From G965225705 sp965225705 (GTDB taxonomy: Bacteria; Pseudomonadota; Alphaproteobacteria; Caulobacterales; Maricaulaceae): a stretch of 64,000 nucleotides of DNA. A program made the translations under genes and the position numbers. The notes beneath the pieces are model-generated. The model saw only the letters and a program-made list of their open reading frames with translations. It made no database searches and was not told the DNA's origin. The stretch is from NCBI GenBank assembly GCA_965225705.1, contig OZ245325.1:806001-870000 (forward strand), read 5' to 3'. Positions 37,558 to 45,972 of this stretch are shown piece after piece; position 1 is the stretch's first letter; each line of letters starts with the position of its first letter.

Positions 37558-38123
37558 ATTTTATTCTTATAGGCCCCCCTGCCGCAGGTAAGGGAACGCA
37601 GGCGCGCCTTCTGGTTGAGAAGAAAGGCTATATTCATCTGTCCACAGGCGATATGCTACGGGCTGCGCGGGCTTCTGGCTCTCCCCTTGGCCGGGAAGTG
37701 GCGGATCTTATGGACCGTGGTGCTTTTGTTCCGGATGAGACCGTTATTGCTCTTATTCAGGATGCTTTGGAATCTCACCCCCATGCACCGGGCTTTATTT
37801 ATGATGGTTTCCCCCGCACACTGGCACAGGCTGAGGCTTTGGATGCCCTTCTTAAAGACCGACAACAGTCTGTCAATGCCGTCTTATACCTTGCTGTGGA
37901 TCAGGGGGCACTTCTGGAACGTCTTGAAAAGCGTTATGCTGAAGAAGGGCGCACGGATGATAATCTGGATGTTTTCAAAGAACGCCTGAAACGTTATGAG
38001 CTGGACACAGAAAAGCTTCTGCCCTATTATCGCAGTCAGGGGAAAGTTTTTGAATTTGATGGTATGGCATGTGTTGATGATGTTGCCAGCGCCCTTGAGG
38101 AAACTGTTGATCAGCATGTGTGA
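37554..38123 (+). CDS. adk: Adenylate kinase (short form)
   Basis: Adk interconverts ATP, ADP and AMP. The 189-residue protein has the P-loop GPPAAGKGTQARLL at residues 6-19, the AMP-site region HLSTGDMLRAA and the DGFPRTLAQAEAL motif. The LID is the short form without zinc cysteines, common in this group. It overlaps secY by four bases, the common secY-adk arrangement. Confidence 0.96.
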   Translation: MNFILIGPPAAGKGTQARLLVEKKGYIHLSTGDMLRAARASGSPLGREVADLMDRGAFVPDETVIALIQDALESHPHAPGFIYDGFPRTLAQAEALDALLKDRQQSVNAVLYLAVDQGALLERLEKRYAEEGRTDDNLDVFKERLKRYELDTEKLLPYYRSQGKVFEFDGMACVDDVASALEETVDQHV

Positions 38124-38170
38124 GGGCTTTACGGCTGGCTGGAAATAAAGAAAGAATTTTGTTTCCATGC

Positions 38171-38220
38171 TTGACGGTTGATGTTTAGGGGGATATGTAG
38201 CCCTCTCGTGTTTTGAGGGC
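38171..38220 (+). promoter_or_regulatory. Candidate promoter and hairpin before rpsM
   Basis: TTGACG (38171-38176) and TATGTA (38194-38199) are 17 bp apart in the 168-bp gap after adk. GCCCTC (38200-38205) and GAGGGC (38215-38220) form a hairpin at the probable start of the transcript. Together they may give the alpha operon its own promoter and leader. Confidence 0.4.
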
Positions 38221-38291
38221 AGGATGTTCTGTCGTCGTGTTGATGAAGTCTGAGACGCAGACAGGTCTTGTATTTGAAGGAGATAAAGAAG

Positions 38292-38660
38292 GTGGCTCGT
38301 ATTGCCGGTGTGAATATTCCAACACAAAAGCGTGTTGAGATTGCTCTGCGTTATATCTATGGTCTTGGACAAAGTGCGGCCAGAGATATTTGCAAAAAGA
38401 ATAATATTCCTTTTGAGCGTCGTGTTCATGAGCTCACGGAGGCTGAGATCACCAGTATTCGTGAAACCATTGATAAAGATTATCAGGTTGAGGGTGATTT
38501 GCGTCGTGAAGTCTCTGTCAATATTAAACGTTTGATGGATATGGGAAATTATCGTGGCCTGCGTCACAGGCGGGGGCTTCCCGTTCGTGGGCAGCGTACG
38601 CATACCAATGCCCGCACGCGCAAAGGCCCGGCGAAAGCTATTGCTGGTAAGAAGAAATAA
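38292..38660 (+). CDS. rpsM: 30S ribosomal protein S13
   Basis: S13 contacts tRNA and forms bridges to the 50S subunit. A GTG start at 38292, behind GAAGGAGATAAAGAAG, gives 122 residues beginning M/VARIAGVNIPTQKR, the family N-terminus; the TTG 24 bases upstream is rejected. RRGLPVRGQRTHTNARTRKG near the end is conserved. Confidence 0.97.
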   Translation: MARIAGVNIPTQKRVEIALRYIYGLGQSAARDICKKNNIPFERRVHELTEAEITSIRETIDKDYQVEGDLRREVSVNIKRLMDMGNYRGLRHRRGLPVRGQRTHTNARTRKGPAKAIAGKKK

Positions 38661-38687
38661 CATTTTAAGGAAGCGAGCATAATACCA

Positions 38688-39077
38688 ATGGCCAAAGAAA
38701 CGACACATGTCCGCCGTCGTGATCGTAAAAATATTGTCACGGGCGTCGCTCACATCAATGCGACCTTTAATAACACCATGATTACAATTGCTGATCCTCA
38801 GGGTAACGCCATTGCCTGGTCTTCGGCAGGTGTTATGGGGTTTAAGGGATCACGTAAATCTACACCTTATGCTGCCCAGATGGTTGCTGAAGATGTTGGT
38901 AAAAAGGCCATGGAACATGGTATGAAAATCCTTGAGGTTAGTATTTCAGGTCCGGGCTCTGGTCGTGAGTCTGCTTTAAGAGCCTTAGGGGCCGTTGGTT
39001 TCACCATCACGGTTATCCGTGATGTCACCCCTATTCCGCACAATGGATGTCGTTTGCCGAAACGGCGCCGTGTTTAA
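38688..39077 (+). CDS. rpsK: 30S ribosomal protein S11
   Basis: S11 forms part of the 30S platform at the E site. The 129-residue product has NIVTGVAHINATFNNTMITI, VSISGPGSGRESALRALG and the C-terminus DVTPIPHNGCRLPKRRRV. Order rpsM-rpsK-rpoA-rplQ is the usual alpha operon without rpsD. Confidence 0.97.
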   Translation: MAKETTHVRRRDRKNIVTGVAHINATFNNTMITIADPQGNAIAWSSAGVMGFKGSRKSTPYAAQMVAEDVGKKAMEHGMKILEVSISGPGSGRESALRALGAVGFTITVIRDVTPIPHNGCRLPKRRRV

Positions 39078-39199
39078 GGTTTTTTCTCCCTCTTTTTTTG
39101 CTTTTCTGAGAACAGGCATACATATGCAGAGGAGCAAAAGAGAGGGCAGGGCCTTTTGGTCTGTTCTTAAGAGTTGATAATTTGTTAAGGGATAAAACT

Positions 39200-40216
39200 G
39201 TGATTGCAAAAAACTGGCAGGACCTTATCCGTCCTGCAAAACCTTTGATTGATCCAGGTCATGACCCCAGAAGTCAGGCACGGATTACGGCAGAGCCTTT
39301 AGAACGTGGCTTTGGCCTTACTCTGGGTAACGCCTTGCGCCGTGTGATGTTGTCTTCTCTTAGAGGAGCTGCTGTAACAGCCGTAAAGATTGACGGTGTG
39401 GTCCACGAATTTTCTTCTGTTGAAGGTATGCGTGAAGATGTTGTTAGTATGATTCTCAACATCAAAAAGCTTTCTTTACGCCTGCATACAGAAGAGGCAA
39501 AGCGTGTTGTCCTTAAAGCTAAAGGACCGTGTCAGGTCACAGCAGGCATGATTGAGGAAACCTCTGATTTAGAGGTCATGAATAAAGATCATGTCTTATG
39601 CTCTCTTGATAAGGGAGCGCAGCTTCACATGGAGCTTATTGTCAAAAATGGTAAAGGCTATGTTCCCGCGGGACAGGATTTTTCTGAAGGGGATCTTATT
39701 GGCTTTATTCCTGTGGATGCGCTCTATTCTCCCGTCCGGCGTGTGTCTTACCAGGTGGAAAATACACGTGAGGGTCAGGTCCTTGACTATGATAAACTCA
39801 TTATGGACATTGAAACAGATGGTTCGATAACGCCTGAAGAGGCTCTGGCGTATGGTGCGCGTATTCTTCAGGATCAGTTCCAGCTTTTTGTAAGTTTTGA
39901 AGAACCGCAAATTGTTGAGGAGGAAGAGGAACAGCCCGAGCTTGATTTTAATCCTGCCCTTTTCAAAAAAGTTGATGAACTGGAACTGTCTGTACGCTCA
40001 GCAAATTGTCTCAAAAATGATAATATTGTGTATATGGGCGATCTTGTGCAGAAATCAGAATCGGATATGTTGCAAACGCCGAATTTTGGGCGTAAATCCC
40101 TCAATGAAATTAAAGAGCTTCTGGCCTCTGTAGGTCTGCACCTTGGTATGGAACTGCCAAACTGGCCACCAGATAATATTGAGGCTTTAGGTAAAAAATA
40201 TGATGTTCAGGTTTAA
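39200..40216 (+). CDS. rpoA: DNA-directed RNA polymerase subunit alpha
   Basis: RpoA dimerises to start polymerase assembly, and its C-terminal domain binds UP elements and activators. The GTG at 39200, behind AAGGGATAAAACT, gives 338 residues starting V/MIAKNWQDLIRP; a TTG 18 bases upstream is less likely. The N-domain has RGFGLTLGNALRRVMLSSL-type sequence and the C-domain has VRSANCLKNDNIVYMGDLV and NFGRKSLNEIKELL. Confidence 0.97.
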   Translation: MIAKNWQDLIRPAKPLIDPGHDPRSQARITAEPLERGFGLTLGNALRRVMLSSLRGAAVTAVKIDGVVHEFSSVEGMREDVVSMILNIKKLSLRLHTEEAKRVVLKAKGPCQVTAGMIEETSDLEVMNKDHVLCSLDKGAQLHMELIVKNGKGYVPAGQDFSEGDLIGFIPVDALYSPVRRVSYQVENTREGQVLDYDKLIMDIETDGSITPEEALAYGARILQDQFQLFVSFEEPQIVEEEEEQPELDFNPALFKKVDELELSVRSANCLKNDNIVYMGDLVQKSESDMLQTPNFGRKSLNEIKELLASVGLHLGMELPNWPPDNIEALGKKYDVQV

Positions 40217-40257
40217 ATGACCTGCAGACTGTAGAGACTTTTTTAAGGAGATCCGGC

Positions 40258-40692
40258 ATGCGTCATGGACATGGTTACCGCAAGCTAAATCGTACACACG
40301 CCCATCGTAAGGCTCTTTTAGCGAATATGGTGGCATCTCTCATCCGTCATGAGCAGATCACCACGACCCTGCCGAAAGCCAAGGCTCTTAAGCCGTATGC
40401 TGAACGCCTTATTACCCTGGCCAAAAAAGGGGAGCTTGCGGGGCGTCGTCTGGCTATTTCCCGTATTCGTGACAGGGATATGGTGAAGAAACTGTTTGAG
40501 ACACTTGGTCCGCGTTATCAGGAGCGTACAGGTGGCTATACGCGTGTTTTAAAGGCTGGTTTTCGCTATGGTGATTCTGCCCCTATGGCTGTTATTGAGC
40601 TTGTTGACAGGAATGTCGAGGCTAAGGGGTTTGAGGATCGTGCCCGCCATGAAGCTGAGCAGGACCATGAAGAGGATAAGGCTGAAGTTTAA
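40258..40692 (+). CDS. rplQ: 50S ribosomal protein L17
   Basis: L17 lies near the tunnel exit. The 144-residue protein begins MRHGHGYRKLNRTHAHRKAL and has HEQITTTLPKAKALKPYAE and GFRYGDSAPMAVIELVDR. The acidic/His tail after residue 125 is an extension common in alphaproteobacteria. It is the last gene of the ribosomal block; AAGGAG precedes the ATG. Confidence 0.97.
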   Translation: MRHGHGYRKLNRTHAHRKALLANMVASLIRHEQITTTLPKAKALKPYAERLITLAKKGELAGRRLAISRIRDRDMVKKLFETLGPRYQERTGGYTRVLKAGFRYGDSAPMAVIELVDRNVEAKGFEDRARHEAEQDHEEDKAEV

Positions 40693-41041
40693 TTCAACCT
40701 TTTGATCGTGTGAACACCTGAGATCATAGGTTAAGAATACAGGCTGTTTTTCTTAAGCTTGTTTTTGCCGCCCGTTTTTAAGTCTGTTGCCGCGCCTTTG
40801 CTTGTTTTTTCCGTTCAGATTTTTTATGAGCTTTGGGGATCTCTCTTTGGTCCCCTCTTTTTTCTTCAAAGAAAAATTTGTTTTTAGGCGATATATATGT
40901 TTCCTCATCTGAATTGAGGGATTTTTCTGTTGAGCTCTAAAACCTCTACATGCTAAGTGGGCAGGTATATTTGGGGACAGGCCTGTTTGGTTTTTCCTCA
41001 TTCTCCTCGGGGTTTGAAAGAAAGGGAGAGGCTTTATCCTG
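40693..41041 (+). other. Intergenic region between rplQ and crcB
   Basis: This 349-bp AT-rich gap holds the terminator at 40835-40863 and possibly a weaker hairpin, TTAAGAA (40731-40737) with TTCTTAA (40750-40756). I looked for a fluoride riboswitch before crcB and did not find its conserved elements. No gene is evident. Confidence 0.5.
40835..40863 (+). terminator. Rho-independent terminator ending the ribosomal gene block
   Basis: GGGGATC (40835-40841) pairs with GGTCCCC (40849-40855), one pair being G-U, around a seven-base loop, and TCTTTTTT follows. It lies about 140 bp after rplQ. Confidence 0.75.
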
Positions 41042-41428
41042 ATGAAACATGTCTGTCTTGTTGCTTTAGGGGGAGCTTTAGGGGCCGTGGCGCGTCATGC
41101 TTTATCGGGTCTGACTTTACGCTTATGGGGTCCTGATTTTCCCTTTGGAATTTTGCTGTGTAATCTTATGGGCTCTTTTCTGATGGGCTTTCTGGCAGGT
41201 TTTATACCTGTGATATCTTTGTCCTCCTCCCTCCGTTTTTTCTTAGGCGTTGGTTTTCTGGGGGCTTTTACAACTTTTTCTGCTTTTTCCCTGGACGTCA
41301 TGCTGCTGCTGGAGAAAAAACTCTGGGGCATGGCAGGTTTTTATGCAGGATTTTCTGTTGTTGGCTCTGTGACAGCTCTTTTTATAGGTCTTGTTCTGGC
41401 CAGAAAGGTACAGGTATGGCTGGGGTAA
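41042..41428 (+). CDS. crcB: Fluoride exporter CrcB/Fluc
   Basis: CrcB/Fluc is a dual-topology dimeric fluoride channel of the inner membrane. The 128-residue protein has four hydrophobic segments and the family motifs GGALGAVARHALS, GILLCNLMGSFLMGFL and GFLGAFTTFSAFSLDV, the last containing the phenylalanine track region and central Na+-site threonines. Its stop lies inside the rluA-family gene, which begins at 41416, so the two are coupled. Confidence 0.93.
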   Translation: MKHVCLVALGGALGAVARHALSGLTLRLWGPDFPFGILLCNLMGSFLMGFLAGFIPVISLSSSLRFFLGVGFLGAFTTFSAFSLDVMLLLEKKLWGMAGFYAGFSVVGSVTALFIGLVLARKVQVWLG

Positions 41429-42363
41429 GGCATATTGTCGTTACAGAAGAAGAGGAAGGGATACGCCTTGATCGCTGGTTCAGGCGTCATTATCCCCATT
41501 ATTCTCATATTCAGCTCCAAAAGCTTTTACGCACAGGACAGATTAGGCTGGATGGGGGGCGGGTGAAAGCATCGGCCCGTTTAAAGGTGGGCCAGAATCT
41601 CCGCCTTCCCCCTATGGAAGAAACACCACCGTCACAACCCTTTGTGGTCCCACAGCGGGATCGTGATTTTATGCGCTCTCTGGTCCTTTATGAGGATGAT
41701 AATTTACTGGCCCTTAATAAACCTTCAGGTCTGGCTGTGCAGGGGGGAAGTAAGACACACCGTCATATAGATGGGCTCCTCCCGGCCCTCAGCACACCGG
41801 ACAGGCCCTTTCGCCTTACGCATCGTCTTGATAAAGAAACCTCTGGCCTTCTTCTTATCGCCAAAACACCGGGGGCTGCTGCACGTCTTGCGGGGGATTT
41901 TCAACACCATCGTATCCGGAAAACCTACTGGGCTATAACATCAGGTCTCCCACACCCACAGGAGGGTATAATCAAAGGGTTTATCAGGAAGGGGGTCGTC
42001 GGGGGAGAAGAGCGTATGATGGAGGCTCAGCATGGCCAGACAGGTGCACAATATGCAAAAACAAACTATAAGACCCTTGTGCGTGCTGGCCATCATGCGG
42101 CATGGCTTGCTTTATATCCTGAGACAGGCAGAACACACCAGCTTCGCCTTCATCTTAAGCTTTTGGGAACCCCCATTCTTGGAGATAAAAAATACGGGGA
42201 AAAAGCCGAACTTCCAAAGGGGTTTCAGCACCGCTTACACCTGCATGCGCGAGAGCTGGAAATACCAGGTGAACATGGTCCCCCTTTACGTCTCACCGCT
42301 CCCCTGCCACTTCATATACAACAAGCTTTTGATATTTTAGGTTTTGATGAAAGATCTGGTTAG
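41416..42363 (+). CDS. RluA-family pseudouridine synthase (RluC-like)
   Basis: This enzyme converts uridines in rRNA, most likely 23S rRNA, to pseudouridine. The 315-residue protein has an N-terminal S4 RNA-binding domain (RLDRWFRRHYPHYSHIQLQK) and the RluA catalytic domain with HRLDKETSGLLLI, where Asp139 is the expected nucleophile, and GRTHQLRLHLKLLGTPILGD. It resembles RluC/RluD; the exact target cannot be told from sequence alone. It overlaps crcB by 13 bases, a pairing seen in several alphaproteobacteria. Confidence 0.9.
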   Translation: MAGVRHIVVTEEEEGIRLDRWFRRHYPHYSHIQLQKLLRTGQIRLDGGRVKASARLKVGQNLRLPPMEETPPSQPFVVPQRDRDFMRSLVLYEDDNLLALNKPSGLAVQGGSKTHRHIDGLLPALSTPDRPFRLTHRLDKETSGLLLIAKTPGAAARLAGDFQHHRIRKTYWAITSGLPHPQEGIIKGFIRKGVVGGEERMMEAQHGQTGAQYAKTNYKTLVRAGHHAAWLALYPETGRTHQLRLHLKLLGTPILGDKKYGEKAELPKGFQHRLHLHARELEIPGEHGPPLRLTAPLPLHIQQAFDILGFDERSG

Positions 42364-42489
42364 GAGTCTTTTTTAAACTAGCATATTGATCTCAACAGGA
42401 CAAAGGTCCAGCAGTTTGTTCTCAAAGCTTTTGGGGTTCTGTAGACGCGTGACTGGTGACGTTTTGTTTTGCAGTCATAAAGGGCAGGC

Positions 42490-43668
42490 ATGCATTCACA
42501 TCTTAAAGCTCAGGCTCAACATTCTCATATCCCGATTATCACCAGCATTGTCATAACGCTTGCTGCCGGGAGTGCATTTAGCCTCGCTGCCCCTGTTTTG
42601 TCTCTTAATCTTGAGCATATGACAGAGGGCTCTGGCCCTGCCATAGGCTGGCTTGCGGCTCTGGGAGCTTTTTCTACACTGTTTGCTACACCTTTTCTCC
42701 CCGGTCTTATGAAGATATGCCGGGGCCGGTTTTTGCTTGCTCTTGCTTTATTGTGTGGGGGCCTGTGTTTTTTAGCGTACAAAATTTTTCCTTCTGTGCC
42801 AGTCTGGTATGGTATACGTTTTGTTCAGGGCCTTACTCTGACAGTGGTTTTTGTTCTGTGTGAGACATGGATCAATCAACGGGTTTCCGGGCGCCATCGC
42901 GGAAAAATTCTGGGCCTTTATGCCATGGTTTTAGGGAGTGGTATGGTCGCAGGCGGTCTTTTAGCGCGCCTGACAGGTATTGAGGGCTGGCCTCCCTTTC
43001 TCACAGGTTTTGCCCTTTGTCTTGTCCCCCTTATGATGCTTGTTCTTCCTGGCCCTGATGTGGAACCACCATCCAGCTCACGCAGAGGCTTTTATCATAT
43101 GGTCAGTATGATAGGGCGTGCGCCCCGTATTATGGCTGCTGCTTTTGCTGCGGGGGCTGTTGAGATTGCTATGTTTTATTTTCTGCCTGTTTATGCAACC
43201 CGTCTTGGCTTTGATGAGAAAACAGCTGTGCTTTTGCTGGCCTTCGGGGCGGCAGGGAGCATTGTTTTACAGATCCCTTTAGGGGTAGCGGCGGATCATC
43301 TCAACCGTGTGCGTCTTTCTTTACTGGCAGGTTTTGTCTGTGTACTTGCCCCCCTTGGTGCTGCTTTTACAGGGGGGCAGCTCTGGGCTCTTTATCCCCT
43401 TATTTTTCTTTATTTTGGAGCAGCAGGGGGTCTTTATACGTTAGGCCTTATACGCCTTGGGGAATGTTTTAAAGGTCAGGATACAGGTGCCGCAAATTCA
43501 GGCTTTGTTTTGCTGTATGGTTTGGGGACTTTTGTGGCGGCTCCCTTTTTGGGGGCGGTTATAGAACTGCCTCATCCACAGGCCCTGATGTTTGCTTCTG
43601 CCTTTTTGTCTGCTCTTTATTGTGGCTTTGTGCTCTGGCCCCGAAGGGGACAGATCCGGAAAGTCTGA
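42490..43668 (+). CDS. MFS transporter (YcaD-like)
   Basis: This major facilitator superfamily carrier has 392 residues and about twelve hydrophobic segments. Features are the loop 2-3/4-5 patterns (RFLLALALLCGG, ETWINQRVSGRHRGKILGLY) and GFDEKTAVLLLAFGAAGS. The phrase ETWINQRVSGRHRGKILGLY is characteristic of the YcaD/YfkF-like group. Substrate is unknown. It stands behind a 126-bp gap after the rluA-family gene and converges with the creatininase gene, the two stops being two bases apart. Confidence 0.85.
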   Translation: MHSHLKAQAQHSHIPIITSIVITLAAGSAFSLAAPVLSLNLEHMTEGSGPAIGWLAALGAFSTLFATPFLPGLMKICRGRFLLALALLCGGLCFLAYKIFPSVPVWYGIRFVQGLTLTVVFVLCETWINQRVSGRHRGKILGLYAMVLGSGMVAGGLLARLTGIEGWPPFLTGFALCLVPLMMLVLPGPDVEPPSSSRRGFYHMVSMIGRAPRIMAAAFAAGAVEIAMFYFLPVYATRLGFDEKTAVLLLAFGAAGSIVLQIPLGVAADHLNRVRLSLLAGFVCVLAPLGAAFTGGQLWALYPLIFLYFGAAGGLYTLGLIRLGECFKGQDTGAANSGFVLLYGLGTFVAAPFLGAVIELPHPQALMFASAFLSALYCGFVLWPRRGQIRKV

Positions 43669-43670
43669 TA

Positions 43671-44423
43671 TCAGGAGGTCAGGCTGTCATCCTGAAAAAA
43701 GGTTTCAACTTCTTTGATCAGAGCTTTTTTCGCAAAGCTGACAATGGCACGTCCTTTTTCGACACTCGCCTGGGCCGGATCAGAGGCAACGCGTCCATCC
43801 GGAAAGCGCCTTTGGTAATCCACAGCATCGCGAATAGGGCCACCGGGGGCAATACGTGGTGTCATCTTGACGGATTTTTGGGCATGGGGGCGCGCATAAT
43901 AAGTAACAGCAACCTCCCATGGGGTTGCGTGTACACCTAAACCATCCTCAAAGATTTCTTCAAAAAATGACATCATACCGGGCAGAAGCCACCAGTTCTT
44001 AAAGTCAAGTGCAAAAGGGCAGGGGTCTCCACGCAGGGAATACGGCATATAAGCTTCTGAAAAACTGGCTCCTAAAGAGGGGACATTGCCCCCATGGCCG
44101 TTAAGAAAATAAATCTTTTGAAAACCATGACGTACAAGAGAGGATATCCAGTCCTGAAGCGCTGCGATAAAGACAGAAGGACGCAGGGTAATCGTTCCGG
44201 GAAAACCCAGATGGTGCTGGGCAACGCCTGCATTGAAGGTCGGACCAACAAGAAAACCCGCTTCTTCACCCGCTTCCTGTGCTATCACTTCAGGGCAAAG
44301 CGCATCCGTTCCCAAAAGCCCGTTAGGGCCATGTTGTTCTGTAGACCCTATGGGAATAACAATCCCTTTGTTCGTTTTAAGATAGTCTTCAACTTCAGAC
44401 CAGGTAAGCTCATGAAGCAACAT
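43671..44423 (-). CDS. Creatininase-family amidohydrolase
   Basis: Members of this family are metal-dependent amidohydrolases acting on creatinine or related cyclic amides; many have other, unknown substrates. The 250-residue protein has the metal-binding residues in GSTEQHGPNGLLGTD (Glu29, His31, Asp40), NGHGGN in the middle and GVHATPWEVAV with the downstream glutamate. The start ATG at 44423 has only a weak ribosome binding site. It lies 127 bp downstream of the sugE remnant on the same strand, so an earlier shared transcript is possible. Confidence 0.85.
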   Translation of the reverse strand: MLLHELTWSEVEDYLKTNKGIVIPIGSTEQHGPNGLLGTDALCPEVIAQEAGEEAGFLVGPTFNAGVAQHHLGFPGTITLRPSVFIAALQDWISSLVRHGFQKIYFLNGHGGNVPSLGASFSEAYMPYSLRGDPCPFALDFKNWWLLPGMMSFFEEIFEDGLGVHATPWEVAVTYYARPHAQKSVKMTPRIAPGGPIRDAVDYQRRFPDGRVASDPAQASVEKGRAIVSFAKKALIKEVETFFQDDSLTS

Positions 44424-44550
44424 GATATATTCTCAAAAAATAACGACAATAATGGTATAAGGGGGAAAGGAAAACACGTGTCCGGCACGATGAAAGAGCT
44501 TAATATTATATCTTTATGCAGGCAAAAAATCAAGGTCAAAGAGTATGACG

Positions 44551-44877
44551 TTATGATGCAGGTTTGAGGACGGCAACACCCGATATAATAAGAAACAGTC
44601 CCAGAAAATGCATCATGGTTTTGGTATCTCCAAAAAAAAATATCCCGACCAGAAATGTTCCCGCTGCCCCTATACCTGTCCAGACAGAATAGGACGTTCC
44701 AGGGGGAATCTGTTTTTGTGCAGTCCAGAGGAGAAAGCCACTTATTCCCATACAGGTGACGGAAAACCAAATCCACCCAAATTTACTATAACCGGGGGAG
44801 AGTTATGACATTTTAAAGCCGAGAGGCCAGCCAATTTCAAAGAGTCCTGCAAGAAGAAGATACATCCAGGCCGCCAT
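44551..44877 (-). pseudogene. sugE: SMR-family SugE/Gdx guanidinium exporter with in-frame TAA
   Basis: From ATG 44877 the frame encodes a small multidrug resistance protein with WMYLLLAGLFEIGWPLGFKMS, then TAA at codon 25 (44803-44805), then continues in the same frame to a normal C-terminus with VWTGIGAAGTFLVGIFFFGD and ends at 44551. Homologues of 105-110 residues usually have Gln after KMS, so one C-to-T change (CAA to TAA) explains the stop. The WPLGFK and WTGIGA motifs match the Gdx (SugE) subtype rather than EmrE. The rest of the frame is undamaged, which suggests a recent mutation, readthrough or a sequencing error. An internal ATG at codon 43 would lack the first helix. Confidence 0.85.
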
Positions 44878-44997
44878 GCTGTCCCCCGTCCTGTGTTTTT
44901 CTTTTGGTCATTCTTTTTGATCACAAAGTTTTCAAAACTATGTCATAAAAAGCATATCAGATATTTCTGTTAGGGAAAAATTTTCCTGTCCCTTTGC

Positions 44998-45972
44998 CTA
45001 ATAGCGTGCCAGTGCGGCCCCCCATGTGAAACCGCCCCCAAAAGCCTCCATCATGATGAGATCCCCTTTTTTTAAGCGCCCGTCTTCAAGGGCGGCGTGG
45101 AGAGCCAGGGGAACAGAGGCCGCAGATGTATTGGCATGCTGTGCAAGAGTGCTCACAATTTTTTCAGGGGCTATGGCAAGTTTTTTTGCCACGGCATCAA
45201 GAATACGCTGATTGGCCTGATGGGGAATAAACCAGTCTATGCTCTCTACAGGTGTCTGGGCTTTCTCTGCTGTTTGTTTAATAATGTTGGTGATGTCCTC
45301 AACAGCATGGCGGAAAACTTCGCGCCCTTCCATGCGCAAATGGCCCACACTTTGTGTTCGGGAAGGACCCCCATCAACATAAAGGCAATCTGTATAACGA
45401 CCGTCTGAACGCAAAACCGTTTTGAGAAGGCCTGTCTCTCCAGCCTCTTCTTCAGGCACAGCTTTAAGAACAACAGCCCCGGCACCATCACCAAATAACA
45501 CGCATGTTGTTCTGTCTGTCCAGTCAAGAATACGTGAGAAGGTCTCAGCCCCCACAACAAGGGCTGTGCGCGCCTGAGCGGTTTTTAAGAAATTATCAGC
45601 TGTGGCCAGAGCATAGAGGAAACCGGAACAGACGGCCCCCACATCAAAGGCCGCCCCATTATGCATGCCAAGGCGCGCCTGAAGCATGCTGGCGGTGGAG
45701 GGAAAGGTGAGATCAGGTGTTGCTGTTGCAAGGACAATAAGATCCAGGTCTTCAGGCCCCATGCCCGCATGGTGAAGGGCTCTGCGAGAGGCTTGTTCGG
45801 CAAGGTCTGCTGTGGTTTCTCCCTCTTTTGCAAAGTGACGCTGTTCTATGCCTGTGCGCTGGACAATCCATTCATGGCTTGTCTCAACCTTTCGGGCTAA
45901 ATCATCATTGGTGACAATTTTTTCGGGGAGGAAGCCACCAATACCCGTGATAAGAGAACGCCGGAGGGTCAT
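44998..45972 (-). CDS. fabH: 3-oxoacyl-ACP synthase III
   Basis: FabH condenses acetyl-CoA with malonyl-ACP to start fatty acid synthesis. The 324-residue protein has the catalytic Cys115 in GAVCSGF, His251 in PHQANQRI and Asn281 in NTSAASVPLAL. Length is standard. Its ATG overlaps the plsX stop by four bases, so the two are coupled, the widespread plsX-fabH pair. Here it is followed by sugE rather than ihfA. Confidence 0.96.
   Translation of the reverse strand: MTLRRSLITGIGGFLPEKIVTNDDLARKVETSHEWIVQRTGIEQRHFAKEGETTADLAEQASRRALHHAGMGPEDLDLIVLATATPDLTFPSTASMLQARLGMHNGAAFDVGAVCSGFLYALATADNFLKTAQARTALVVGAETFSRILDWTDRTTCVLFGDGAGAVVLKAVPEEEAGETGLLKTVLRSDGRYTDCLYVDGGPSRTQSVGHLRMEGREVFRHAVEDITNIIKQTAEKAQTPVESIDWFIPHQANQRILDAVAKKLAIAPEKIVSTLAQHANTSAASVPLALHAALEDGRLKKGDLIMMEAFGGGFTWGAALARY

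Noticed and set aside
40693..41041. Fluoride riboswitch upstream of crcB
   Set aside because: I could not find the conserved fluoride aptamer elements; crcB expression may instead come from an ordinary promoter in this gap.
44878..44997. Guanidine riboswitch upstream of sugE
   Set aside because: An ACGG occurs near 44887 on the minus strand, but it is not flanked by complementary stems and no second hairpin is present.
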